From positions 1-14,033 of the forward strand of contig DFGM01000123.1 of NCBI GenBank assembly GCA_002371755.1: a stretch of 14,033 bases of DNA, given 5' to 3'. Made by a program: the position numbers and the translations under genes. Origin of the DNA: Verrucomicrobia bacterium UBA3750. Its GTDB lineage: Bacteria > Verrucomicrobiota > Kiritimatiellia > RFP12 > UBA1067. Under the pieces are notes generated by a model, which saw only the letters and a list, made by a program, of their open reading frames with translations, was not told the DNA's origin and searched no databases. This document shows, piece by piece, positions 7,454 through 14,033 of the stretch (positions are counted from its first letter, which is position 1; every line of letters begins with the position of its first letter).

Positions 7454-8908
7454 TCAGTTCGATCCTTTGTTCTCTTCGTCGGTTGGGTACAGGACGACGG
7501 TGACTACCGTCCCCTTGCCGGGCGACGACTCAATCGAAAGCCTGGCGCCCATCTCCTCCGCCCTGCGGCGCATCCCGGGGATGCCGAAGCCACCATAGTG
7601 GCCGCCGCGCGTTTCCGCCGCGGCTGGCGTGAAGCCGCACCCATCGTCGCGTATCGTCATTTTCAGCGCCGTGCCGTCGGAAGCGAGACGCACCTTGACG
7701 TGCCCGGCCTCGCCGTGCCGCAGCGCATTGCCCACCGCTTCCTGCAGAATCATCAGCAGCCTTCCGCCATGACGCCGGAACTCCGGCGGCGGCGTCCCTT
7801 TCTCGGTGATTTCCACTACGCCTTCCCAGTGCGGCATGCGGCTGGCCGCATAGCGGAAGAAGCCGGCGAGCGTATCGGCCTGGCTGCCCGCCGCCTGCAG
7901 GTTCCAGAGGATGTTGCGAAGCGCCGCCTGGGAAAACGCAAGCGACTTCTTCGCGCCCACGATCTGCCGGACCGCCTCGCCGGGATCCTCCACCACGCTC
8001 GCGGCCGCGTCCAGCCGGAACATGGCGCCGGCGAGGAACTGCTGGAATTCGTCGTGCAGATCGTGCGCCAGTCGCCGGCGCTCGTCCTCGGCATCATGCG
8101 CCGCCGCCTTCGCCTTCTTCTCGGCGCGGATTGCGCGCATGAGGAACATAATCCATACGCACAGCAGCACAAGCGCGAAAACGCCGACCCACGCCGCCGC
8201 CTCGATCCTCGCCGGCGTCCACCATGGTGCGCGCGTCAGAATCTCGAGATCGTCGATGCTTTCCATGTTGACGCACAGATCCTTGATCTTCGTGTAAACG
8301 CCGTCCTCGCGTTCGAACGCCATCGCCGCCGCTCCCTTGATGTTCACAACCGCGCCGCGCTTCAGGTCGGGATCTATTACCCACTTCTCCTTGAAAGGGA
8401 TGCTTACCGTCGTGCCCATCGTCTCGTCGTCGAGGTCGCATACGAAGAGCTGCAGCTGCGTACGGCGCCTGTTCACGTCGGCCACGCGGACGGTCAGGCT
8501 TACCGGTACGCCGAACCACATCGGCGCCATATCGCCCTCTTTCCAGTCGCCGGACGCCATTGTATAGTCCTGCGGGACGATATATAGGTCGCGCACCAGG
8601 ACATCGACCGGCGGCTGCACCGGCGAGCGCCCCACCGTCTTGACGTCCACATCGTCAACATACAGGATCGGGCCGATTATCCTGCGCTTTCCGGTGACGC
8701 TTATTACATCGCCGATTCCCGTATGTACGCCCTGGTTGAGCCATAGCCTAGCCGGCGAGCCGTCTGGAAGGCGCAGGAAGACGTACCTGTCCTCGTGACG
8801 GTAGAACGTCACCAGCCCCGTCACGTTTGTCGTCGGCGGCCCGGCCGCAAATGTTTCTGCGGCGAGCGAGGCAAGGCATGTGAACAGCAAAGGCAAGTGT
8901 CTCTTCAT
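7454..8908 (-). CDS. Membrane histidine kinase with HisKA_3/HATPase_c and OB-fold-like periplasmic sensor
   Basis: 484 aa from the chosen start. I take the ATG at 8908 because it begins a good signal sequence (MKRHLPLLFTCLASLAAETFA) and sits 4 bp after the lyase stop; an in-frame ATG at 8944 would overlap the lyase. Residues 22-230 are periplasmic and look like two OB-fold-like halves: GLVTFYR ... VFLRLPDG ... GDVISVTGKRR (about 30-95), then a second barrel-like stretch about 135-225. A transmembrane helix at about 236-258 is followed by a basic, charged linker. The dimerisation helix holds the phospho-His H285 in LAHDLHDEFQQ. The ATPase has N394 (LQEAVGNALRH), D421 (RDDGCGF) and the glycine loop GGFGIPGM (439-446). 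It should autophosphorylate and pass phosphate to the next gene's product. The signal sensed is unknown; the neighbour suggests a polysaccharide product. Confidence 0.92.
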   Translation of the reverse strand: MKRHLPLLFTCLASLAAETFAAGPPTTNVTGLVTFYRHEDRYVFLRLPDGSPARLWLNQGVHTGIGDVISVTGKRRIIGPILYVDDVDVKTVGRSPVQPPVDVLVRDLYIVPQDYTMASGDWKEGDMAPMWFGVPVSLTVRVADVNRRRTQLQLFVCDLDDETMGTTVSIPFKEKWVIDPDLKRGAVVNIKGAAAMAFEREDGVYTKIKDLCVNMESIDDLEILTRAPWWTPARIEAAAWVGVFALVLLCVWIMFLMRAIRAEKKAKAAAHDAEDERRRLAHDLHDEFQQFLAGAMFRLDAAASVVEDPGEAVRQIVGAKKSLAFSQAALRNILWNLQAAGSQADTLAGFFRYAASRMPHWEGVVEITEKGTPPPEFRRHGGRLLMILQEAVGNALRHGEAGHVKVRLASDGTALKMTIRDDGCGFTPAAAETRGGHYGGFGIPGMRRRAEEMGARLSIESSPGKGTVVTVVLYPTDEENKGSN

Positions 8909-8912
8909 TTTC

Positions 8913-10670
8913 TCACTTTCCCTTTTTGACGGTCTGGAAGCCAAGGATCTTCAGGCCCGGCGCGTCCTTCGCGATCGCCAGGCGCATGACGCAGGCGCCC
9001 GCCGGGAAACGCACGTTCCTGACCATCGCTTTGCCTTTGCACGATGCCTTCGGCAAAAATACCTTGGCGGGCCTGGATTTATCGACGCTGATCGCCAGCT
9101 CGGCGTTGCCGTAGCTCGTGTATGCGATCATCACGTCGCAGTCGGCATCCTCCTCCCCGGCGAACGTGAACGAGCGAACGCGCTCCTCCTGCTTCGCATC
9201 GGCGATGGGGCTGAAGTCGCAGTCGTCCCACCTGACGCTTTCGCCGAGCCTGTGCGCGCCGGAGACGCGTCTGCCGCCGCAGGTCTTTCGCGGGTCGCCG
9301 CGCATCCAGTCGGTGCGGCGCTTCGTGAGCGTGCCCCAGCCAGTCCATTCGTAGAACCAGTTCGGCGCGACACCCCAGCTTTCGTAGCCGTGCTTCTCGA
9401 TCATGTAGTCGCGGTAGCGCCCGAGCCACAGCGTCTTCTCCTCCGGCATTTTCGCCCGCACCCGGTAGTGGGCGAGGGCGGCCTCGCGTGTGCCGCCGCA
9501 GCCGGCCACGTCCCTGCGGTCCTGCGTGGGCTTGAGGGATTTCCATCTGCGCGACCGGTGCAGGTACTGGAGATACTTTCCATTCTCGAATGTGGCCTCC
9601 GCTTCGTTTTCGGTGTAACCGGACGGCTCCCACGGACCCGGCTGGTCGGGATAGCTCTTGATGGCGCTCAGGTTGTAGCGATACGACCATTCGAGGCCGA
9701 GGAGTATGCGGCTGTCCGCAAACGAGAAAAGATCGTCGCCCTGATTCCAGGCGATATCGGCGATAGCGACGAGGTTGTGGAGTCCGCACATCGTGTGACC
9801 CTGGTCGCGGCTCGACTCCTGACACTGCCCGTTGGGCTTGATGTACTGCGCGATCTGGTCGTCATACTGGTAATCCGGCTCGTCGCCGAGCTTGTTCTCC
9901 CAGCGCCACTCCTTCTGGAATTCCGACTCTCTCATCGGGCAGCCCATGAGCGGAGGGCCTGGGCGGTACGGCGCGTCGTCCTCGCGATGCTTCTCGCCCT
10001 TCAAATACCTGACGGCGCGCTCGTACAGCCTGTCGTCGTCGAGGTAGATGCCGATCGCCATCAACCCCCTCGCCGCGAAAAACCCCTGGTTGCCGAACCG
10101 CCCGCAGTCGAAGTTGAAAATCGACGGCAGGAAGCAGTCGGGGGAGCGCAGCATCCTCCGGAACCGTTCCTGGTCCTCCGCCGCCCAGCCGGGATAGTCG
10201 CGAAGCATCTCAGCCGCCTCGACGAGCAGGAAGATCTTGCCGTTGTCGAGCGCCGCCGTGCCATGGTGGCACGTGTGGGTGTAGCGGGAGTTGGCGTTCA
10301 GAATCTCCACCGCCTTCATGGCATAGCGTTCGTCATCCGTCAGCTTCCAAATGAGCGCCAAGTCATGCGCCCTGCGCCCCCACAGACCTATCGTTCTGTT
10401 GAATTCCCCCTCGCCAATCTCCGTGCGCGGCGATGGCGCTGCGACCTCCAGCGACGACCAGGGCGAACGCATAAGCGCGTCGAACGTGGTCTTCCACGGC
10501 TCGCGCCCTGCCGCCACCATCGCCCGCATCCGGTCGAAGTCGCCCTGCGTATAAGTAATCCCCGGATGCAGGAATTCTCGCCCATATGCAGACGCAAGCG
10601 GCGCGGCGGCGATTACCGCCGCCATCGCCGCCGCGCTCTTCCACTGCGAATATAGCTTCTTGCCAATCAT
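8913..10670 (-). CDS. Secreted alginate-lyase-superfamily polysaccharide lyase with C-terminal beta-sandwich
   Basis: 585 aa. Signal peptide at 1-28 (AAMAAVIAAAPLASA). The long alpha-helical part (about 35-450) has features of the alginate-lyase (alpha/alpha-toroid) superfamily: HPGITYTQGDFDRMRAMV (35-52), WGRRAHDLALIWKLTDDERY (97-116), FGNQGFFAARG (192-202) and ESSRDQGHTMCGLHNL (285-300), where R288 and H292 are likely active-site residues. Such enzymes cleave uronic-acid polysaccharides by beta-elimination; the exact substrate and PL family cannot be decided by eye. Residues about 465-580 look like a carbohydrate-binding-type beta-sandwich ending APGLKILGFQTV. No other in-frame start lies between the upstream stop and this ATG. 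It is followed 4 bp later by the histidine kinase, so the two are probably translationally coupled. It lacks a clear Shine-Dalgarno site. Confidence 0.85.
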   Translation of the reverse strand: MIGKKLYSQWKSAAAMAAVIAAAPLASAYGREFLHPGITYTQGDFDRMRAMVAAGREPWKTTFDALMRSPWSSLEVAAPSPRTEIGEGEFNRTIGLWGRRAHDLALIWKLTDDERYAMKAVEILNANSRYTHTCHHGTAALDNGKIFLLVEAAEMLRDYPGWAAEDQERFRRMLRSPDCFLPSIFNFDCGRFGNQGFFAARGLMAIGIYLDDDRLYERAVRYLKGEKHREDDAPYRPGPPLMGCPMRESEFQKEWRWENKLGDEPDYQYDDQIAQYIKPNGQCQESSRDQGHTMCGLHNLVAIADIAWNQGDDLFSFADSRILLGLEWSYRYNLSAIKSYPDQPGPWEPSGYTENEAEATFENGKYLQYLHRSRRWKSLKPTQDRRDVAGCGGTREAALAHYRVRAKMPEEKTLWLGRYRDYMIEKHGYESWGVAPNWFYEWTGWGTLTKRRTDWMRGDPRKTCGGRRVSGAHRLGESVRWDDCDFSPIADAKQEERVRSFTFAGEEDADCDVMIAYTSYGNAELAISVDKSRPAKVFLPKASCKGKAMVRNVRFPAGACVMRLAIAKDAPGLKILGFQTVKKGK

Positions 10671-10677
10671 CCCACGT

Positions 10678-10707
10678 ATTTTACCATATATTCCCCATCC
10701 ACTGCAA
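10678..10707 (-). promoter_or_regulatory. Candidate extended -10 promoter of the lyase-kinase-regulator genes
   Basis: Read on the - strand, TGGTAAAAT (10686 to 10678) is an extended -10 (TG-n-TAAAAT). TTGCAG (10707 to 10702) lies 18 bp before it as a poor -35. The hexamer ends 7 bp before the ATG at 10670, so transcription would start at or next to the A of the start codon, giving a leaderless message. The same TGG-TATAAT arrangement lies upstream of the solenoid gene. Confidence 0.4.
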
Positions 10708-10727
10708 CTGCCATACCCGCTGGATTT

Positions 10728-10750
10728 TCTAGATCATCTAGATGCTCTAG
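10728..10750. repeat. Three TCTAG units at an exact 9-bp period over a stop codon
   Basis: TCTAGATCA, TCTAGATGC and TCTAG begin at 10728, 10737 and 10746. The last contains the TAG stop of the 1056-aa protein read on the - strand. TCTAGA is itself palindromic, so the first two can pair over a 3-nt loop. No T-run follows on the - strand, so a standard terminator is not supported. Confidence 0.6.
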
Positions 10751-13700
10751 TTCGTCTGGGCGCTGTCCGCCACGCTGATCCTGTAGTATTTCACGCCGCT
10801 TGCCGGCATCTCCGCCGTCAGCGACACATCGCTCTCGCCGCCAGCCTTCTCATATGTCCCCGCCGCCCACGTCGCATTGTCGCTCGACGTCGCAACCGCG
10901 TAGTACAGACCCTTCTTCACTTTCGCCGCCGGGATCGTGAACGCCACATTCCCGCCCGCCACCTCCGGCGCCGCCACCGCCGGCTCCACCTTAACGGTAG
11001 CGGTGTCAAAAGTCGAAGTGACTGTCCATGTTGTATCGCTAGCACTTGTAAAAGTCTTCGCGAATGCGCTTTCGTCCTGACCCGCCTCCGTCGTGCCGGA
11101 AATCATCGCATACACCGCATTCGCCGATGTCTCGTCATTCGCCGTCTCAGTCGTAATCGTCGTGCCGTTATACGTGGCAAGCGTATTCCCGCTTTCGTCG
11201 CAGTATTTCAGCGTGCCCGTGCCAAACATCGCCTTGCCCGTCACCGTCACGCCGCTCCAAACCATAACCTCCACCCCGCTCAAGTCGGGATTCTGCAAAT
11301 CAAGTGTACCCTCGCGAACATCAAGCTTGAACGTTGGCGTGCCGAAATACGAGCCTCCGAAACCAAGATCTGTGGCCGCACCTGTCTTGAAATCGCTGCC
11401 GAGCGTAAGTGTCCCCGTGCCGGTCTTTCTAATCGTGTATGTGCCGTCTGCGCGCGCCGCGAACTGGTTGTTCAGGCTGCTGTTGCCGTTGTTGCCGCCA
11501 AGCGCCAGTATTGTGCCGTCTTTCATCATCACGATTCCGGCGTTCTTGTCATTCGCCGTCAGCGTCCCCATGCTGAACGTTCCGCCGCCGTTTTGCTCAA
11601 GATAGAATCCTGCCGAAGGGCTGCCGAACGTCCCGGTAATCGCGAAATTGCCGTTTGGACTGGCGGAAAGCTTGTTCAAGAATCCGCATGCCGATGTTCC
11701 AAGCCCAGAATTGCCAGTGAAATTCATAGTGCCGGAAAAGCCCGAGTTGTCCTCCATGAACCTGATAATCTGGCTGTGCAGAGGGACGTTGAGCGTGCCA
11801 GAGCCGGAAAGCCTCCCATGGAATTTGAATGCGTGATCGCATTCGAGCGTGCTTACATACCCACCGCCAACCACTACTGACGTCGCCGTCGTGAACGAAC
11901 TTTCGTTGCAGCCGCTCGCGAACTTGAGCGTACCGCCGTTGAGCGTGATCGTGCCGGTGTAAACATGGCCCGACTCCGCCTTGATGACGAGCGTCTGACC
12001 GCTACCAACCGTCACATTGTCAGTGCAGCTCGCAGAGTTGATTTCAATCGTTGAAACCTGGCTCGCAGTGTTCGCTGCCGTGAGCGCTTCGCCAAGCGTA
12101 TTGTAATACGTCTCTCCAATCTTGCACGGCTGCTGGACGAGCGTGTATATGTATGTCCCGCTCGATTCGCTTTCGGCGACCATGTATCCGACATTCGTCG
12201 TCGTCACTGTCTTCTGCGCTGGCAGCACAAGCGTTCCGCTTGCAAGCACGAACTCGCCGGAGAAGCTGCCGAGCGATTCCATGGTCAGCGTACCGTTTCC
12301 GGCCTTCGTAATCGTCCCCGAGCCTGTGATTGCCACCGCCGTGCCGGTCTTCTTGTCAAAGCCCGCCGTATCTATTACGACACCCTTCTCGCCGATTGCA
12401 ATGTTTGCGTTGTTGGAATCCTTGCCCCAGAAATAGTCGTTGTCGTTGTTGGTGCTCGTGCCGAGCGCGACAAGAGTTCCGCCGTTGAAGTTGATTGCAT
12501 TCTTGATCCCGGAGGCGTCGATTCTCCAGACCTTGAGCGTGCCGCCCTCGTTCAGGTTGAGCGTGCCGGTTGTGTCGTCGATTGCTAGTTTGAGACGCCG
12601 GATCGTGTTCGCCGTGCCAACGCTCATCGTGCCGCCGTCGAGCGTAAGCGTGCCGTTGGCGGTGGTATTTTTGTTACGCCCCACGTATACATCCGAGCCG
12701 CAGTTCACTTCGCCGCCCGAGACAGTCATCGTGCAAGTCGAACTGTTGTTTGCAATGTCCAGCGTATTATTGAAATTCGCCGTTCCGCTCTTGACAAGAA
12801 TCGTGCTCGTTGTGCTGCCGCCTTGCGCACCGCGGAATTCATGAGTGACGGTCAATGTGCCGCCATCGACTTCCAACGTGCCCGTGCCGCCGCCGTCAGC
12901 CATATAGACGTCGTTCGCAAGCTTGACGTTTCCGCCTGTAATCTTCAATGTGCCGTTTCCGCCAGAATTGCGTCCGATGCGCGTAGTGCCGTTTGCGACG
13001 AGCGTTCCACCGCTGACGGTGGCGACGCCGGTGCTGCCGCGCCCGATGTCGAATTCTCCGGCAATGGTAGTCACGCCGCCGCTGACGTTGAGCTCGGTTT
13101 CGCTCCAACCGGCAAAGCAGAGGTAGAGACCCTTTGCGAAGTCCGCCGTTCCGCCTTCGATGTTCAAATACCCCTTCGTAATAGCTCCGCTTGCACCGGC
13201 GCCGTTGGCCAGCTTCGCGTCGCCGGCGACGGCGAGCGTGCCGCTTTTGAGCGTCACGGCGCCGGTCGTCTTCCCCGTCTGCGCGATGTTGAGGCTGCCG
13301 ACTTCCAGTCCACCCCCGTCGATTTCAATTCGCCCTTGGCTGTTTGCATCGTTGTCTGCGATGTAGATCGTGGATACATCCGCAGCGCCGTCTTTGTTTA
13401 TCGTAAACGTTCCATCGCCGCCGCTGAATCTGCCTACGCGGAGCGTTTCGGCTGTGAAAGTGGCATTTTCATCGACCGTCAGAGCGCCGGCCCTGTAGGC
13501 TCCCACGGCGACATCGCCGGTTGCGGAGAACGTGCCGTTCTTCATCACGATTTTGCCGAGCGTGCCTATGTTGAACTCCGGCACGGTGAAGCCGTCCGTA
13601 ATCGCCGAGCCGCGCCACGTCATCGTCTTGCCGTTGTTCTCGACCCAAAGAGTCGTTGCGCCGAGCGTGGCGAGGCTGTCGAATGTCACGAGGAAATCGC

Positions 13701-13917
13701 CGTCGTCGCCGGTCGTCGAGCCCATGTTGCCGTTTCTGCCGATGAAGCACGTGTCGCCTGATGCCGGCGTCGCGCCCCACACGCTGCCGCTATACGTGAC
13801 CTCCGTCGGGCTGGACGAACCTACCACCGTCTGCGTCCAATATACATCCGCAGCGTACGCGCCCAGAAGCGCCGCCAGGACTTGAAACAGCAACACTGCC
13901 TTCACGCAATTGTTCAT
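10747..13917 (-). CDS. Giant secreted beta-solenoid protein with autotransporter-associated repeats, no barrel
   Basis: 1056 aa. Signal peptide at 1-22 (KAVLLFQVLAALLGAYA). From about 115 to 565 the chain is a run of short Gly/Thr-rich strands of the pattern GNGTLTLDGGTMSVG and DGGTLTV, typical of a right-handed beta-solenoid. Classical autotransporter-associated repeats are ITKAGNGTLTMESLGSFSG (536-554) and IRKTGTGTLTLGSDF (829-843). A small inserted motif, KIGETYYNTLGEALTAANTA (599-618), interrupts the solenoid. There is no C-terminal outer-membrane beta-barrel and no PEP-CTERM tail; instead the last 80 residues form a beta module (GGNVAFTIPAA, LYYAVATSSD, KYYRISVAD). Such proteins are often surface or extracellular scaffolds; function here is unknown. 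Start supported by AAGGAG 7 nt before the ATG. First gene of the - strand group, 76 bp before the lyase gene. Confidence 0.9.
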   Translation of the reverse strand: MNNCVKAVLLFQVLAALLGAYAADVYWTQTVVGSSSPTEVTYSGSVWGATPASGDTCFIGRNGNMGSTTGDDGDFLVTFDSLATLGATTLWVENNGKTMTWRGSAITDGFTVPEFNIGTLGKIVMKNGTFSATGDVAVGAYRAGALTVDENATFTAETLRVGRFSGGDGTFTINKDGAADVSTIYIADNDANSQGRIEIDGGGLEVGSLNIAQTGKTTGAVTLKSGTLAVAGDAKLANGAGASGAITKGYLNIEGGTADFAKGLYLCFAGWSETELNVSGGVTTIAGEFDIGRGSTGVATVSGGTLVANGTTRIGRNSGGNGTLKITGGNVKLANDVYMADGGGTGTLEVDGGTLTVTHEFRGAQGGSTTSTILVKSGTANFNNTLDIANNSSTCTMTVSGGEVNCGSDVYVGRNKNTTANGTLTLDGGTMSVGTANTIRRLKLAIDDTTGTLNLNEGGTLKVWRIDASGIKNAINFNGGTLVALGTSTNNDNDYFWGKDSNNANIAIGEKGVVIDTAGFDKKTGTAVAITGSGTITKAGNGTLTMESLGSFSGEFVLASGTLVLPAQKTVTTTNVGYMVAESESSGTYIYTLVQQPCKIGETYYNTLGEALTAANTASQVSTIEINSASCTDNVTVGSGQTLVIKAESGHVYTGTITLNGGTLKFASGCNESSFTTATSVVVGGGYVSTLECDHAFKFHGRLSGSGTLNVPLHSQIIRFMEDNSGFSGTMNFTGNSGLGTSACGFLNKLSASPNGNFAITGTFGSPSAGFYLEQNGGGTFSMGTLTANDKNAGIVMMKDGTILALGGNNGNSSLNNQFAARADGTYTIRKTGTGTLTLGSDFKTGAATDLGFGGSYFGTPTFKLDVREGTLDLQNPDLSGVEVMVWSGVTVTGKAMFGTGTLKYCDESGNTLATYNGTTITTETANDETSANAVYAMISGTTEAGQDESAFAKTFTSASDTTWTVTSTFDTATVKVEPAVAAPEVAGGNVAFTIPAAKVKKGLYYAVATSSDNATWAAGTYEKAGGESDVSLTAEMPASGVKYYRISVADSAQTN

Positions 13918-13924
13918 TTTTTCA

Positions 13925-13930
13925 CTCCTT
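13925..13930 (-). promoter_or_regulatory. Ribosome binding site AAGGAG of the solenoid gene
   Basis: AAGGAG read on the - strand, 7 nt before the ATG at 13917. It is the strongest Shine-Dalgarno site in the window and fixes that start. Confidence 0.75.
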
Positions 13931-13957
13931 TTTTGTTAGTCTCCAAGATTCGCCGCT

Positions 13958-13966
13958 ATTATACCA
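13958..13966 (-). promoter_or_regulatory. Extended -10 promoter of the solenoid gene
   Basis: TGGTATAAT on the - strand (13966 to 13958) is a perfect TATAAT with a TGn extension, about 40 bp before the start codon, giving a normal leader of about 33 nt. No convincing -35 is seen at 17-18 bp, as often happens with an extended -10. Confidence 0.6.
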
Positions 13967-14011
13967 TTTAACCAACCGAAGCCGCCATCACCTACTAAAC
14001 CCAAACCCACA

Positions 14012-14026
14012 CCCCCTATTTGGGGG
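14012..14026. repeat. CCCCC-TATTT-GGGGG palindrome at the window edge
   Basis: CCCCC (14012-14016) and GGGGG (14022-14026) are separated by TATTT; a further G-run follows to the window end. It could be a hairpin, the end of an upstream gene's terminator, or part of another short repeat. The window stops too soon to tell. Confidence 0.4.
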
Positions 14027-14033
14027 ATGGGGG

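Noticed and set aside
8909..8944. Kinase start 12 codons upstream at 8944
   Set aside because: It would put a charged segment (MASRPSKRESEK) before the signal sequence and overlap the lyase gene; the ATG at 8908 fits better.
8880..10655. Open frame of 591 codons on the + strand opposite the lyase gene
   Set aside because: It is antisense to a clear enzyme with signal peptide and motifs, its translation is Arg/Ala/Pro-rich without domains, and GC-rich third codon positions produce such long shadows.
10660..11880. Open + strand frame of 406 codons opposite the solenoid gene
   Set aside because: Low-complexity Arg/His/Ala translation, no ribosome site, and a convincing gene lies on the other strand.

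Overview
The window looks like part of a GC-rich genome from the PVC group. The best match is a gut or rumen Kiritimatiellota (Kiritimatiellae)-like bacterium, or a relative in Lentisphaerae/Verrucomicrobia. This is inferred from the gene types: a PEP-CTERM protein, giant secreted beta-solenoid and BspA-type leucine-rich-repeat proteins with InlB-type repeats, a secreted polysaccharide-lyase-like enzyme, and a HisKA_3/NarL two-component pair. No RNA gene or housekeeping marker is present to confirm the taxonomy.

Left block (1-5716, + strand): three closely spaced genes for exported proteins, probably one transcription unit. They are the 3' part of a very large surface protein (InlB-type, putative-Ig and BspA LRR repeats), a 167-aa PEP-CTERM protein, and a 260-aa secreted protein of unknown function.

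Middle block (5717-6838): a gene-poor scar. It holds the 3' remnant of a major-facilitator transporter, six copies of the 13-bp palindrome GGGGACWGTCCCC, a perfect tandem 22-bp repeat built around GCGCACC with an inverted partner upstream, and two diverged direct repeats flanking all of this. It looks like a REP-like mobile-repeat landing zone between two convergent units. No transposase is visible.

Right block (6839-13917, - strand, read right to left): a 1056-aa secreted beta-solenoid protein with autotransporter-associated repeats but no beta-barrel, then an alginate-lyase-superfamily secreted enzyme, then a histidine kinase with an unusual periplasmic region (two OB-fold-like halves), then its NarL-type response regulator. 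The last three genes are tightly spaced. The inferred theme is sensing and degradation of an acidic or glycosaminoglycan-type polysaccharide. The substrate cannot be read from the sequence.

I see no clear new defence or mobile system. The most interesting points are the repeat cluster in the middle block, the lyase/two-component operon with its odd sensor domain, a C-terminal module shared by otherwise unrelated secreted proteins, and a possible leaderless start for the lyase gene.
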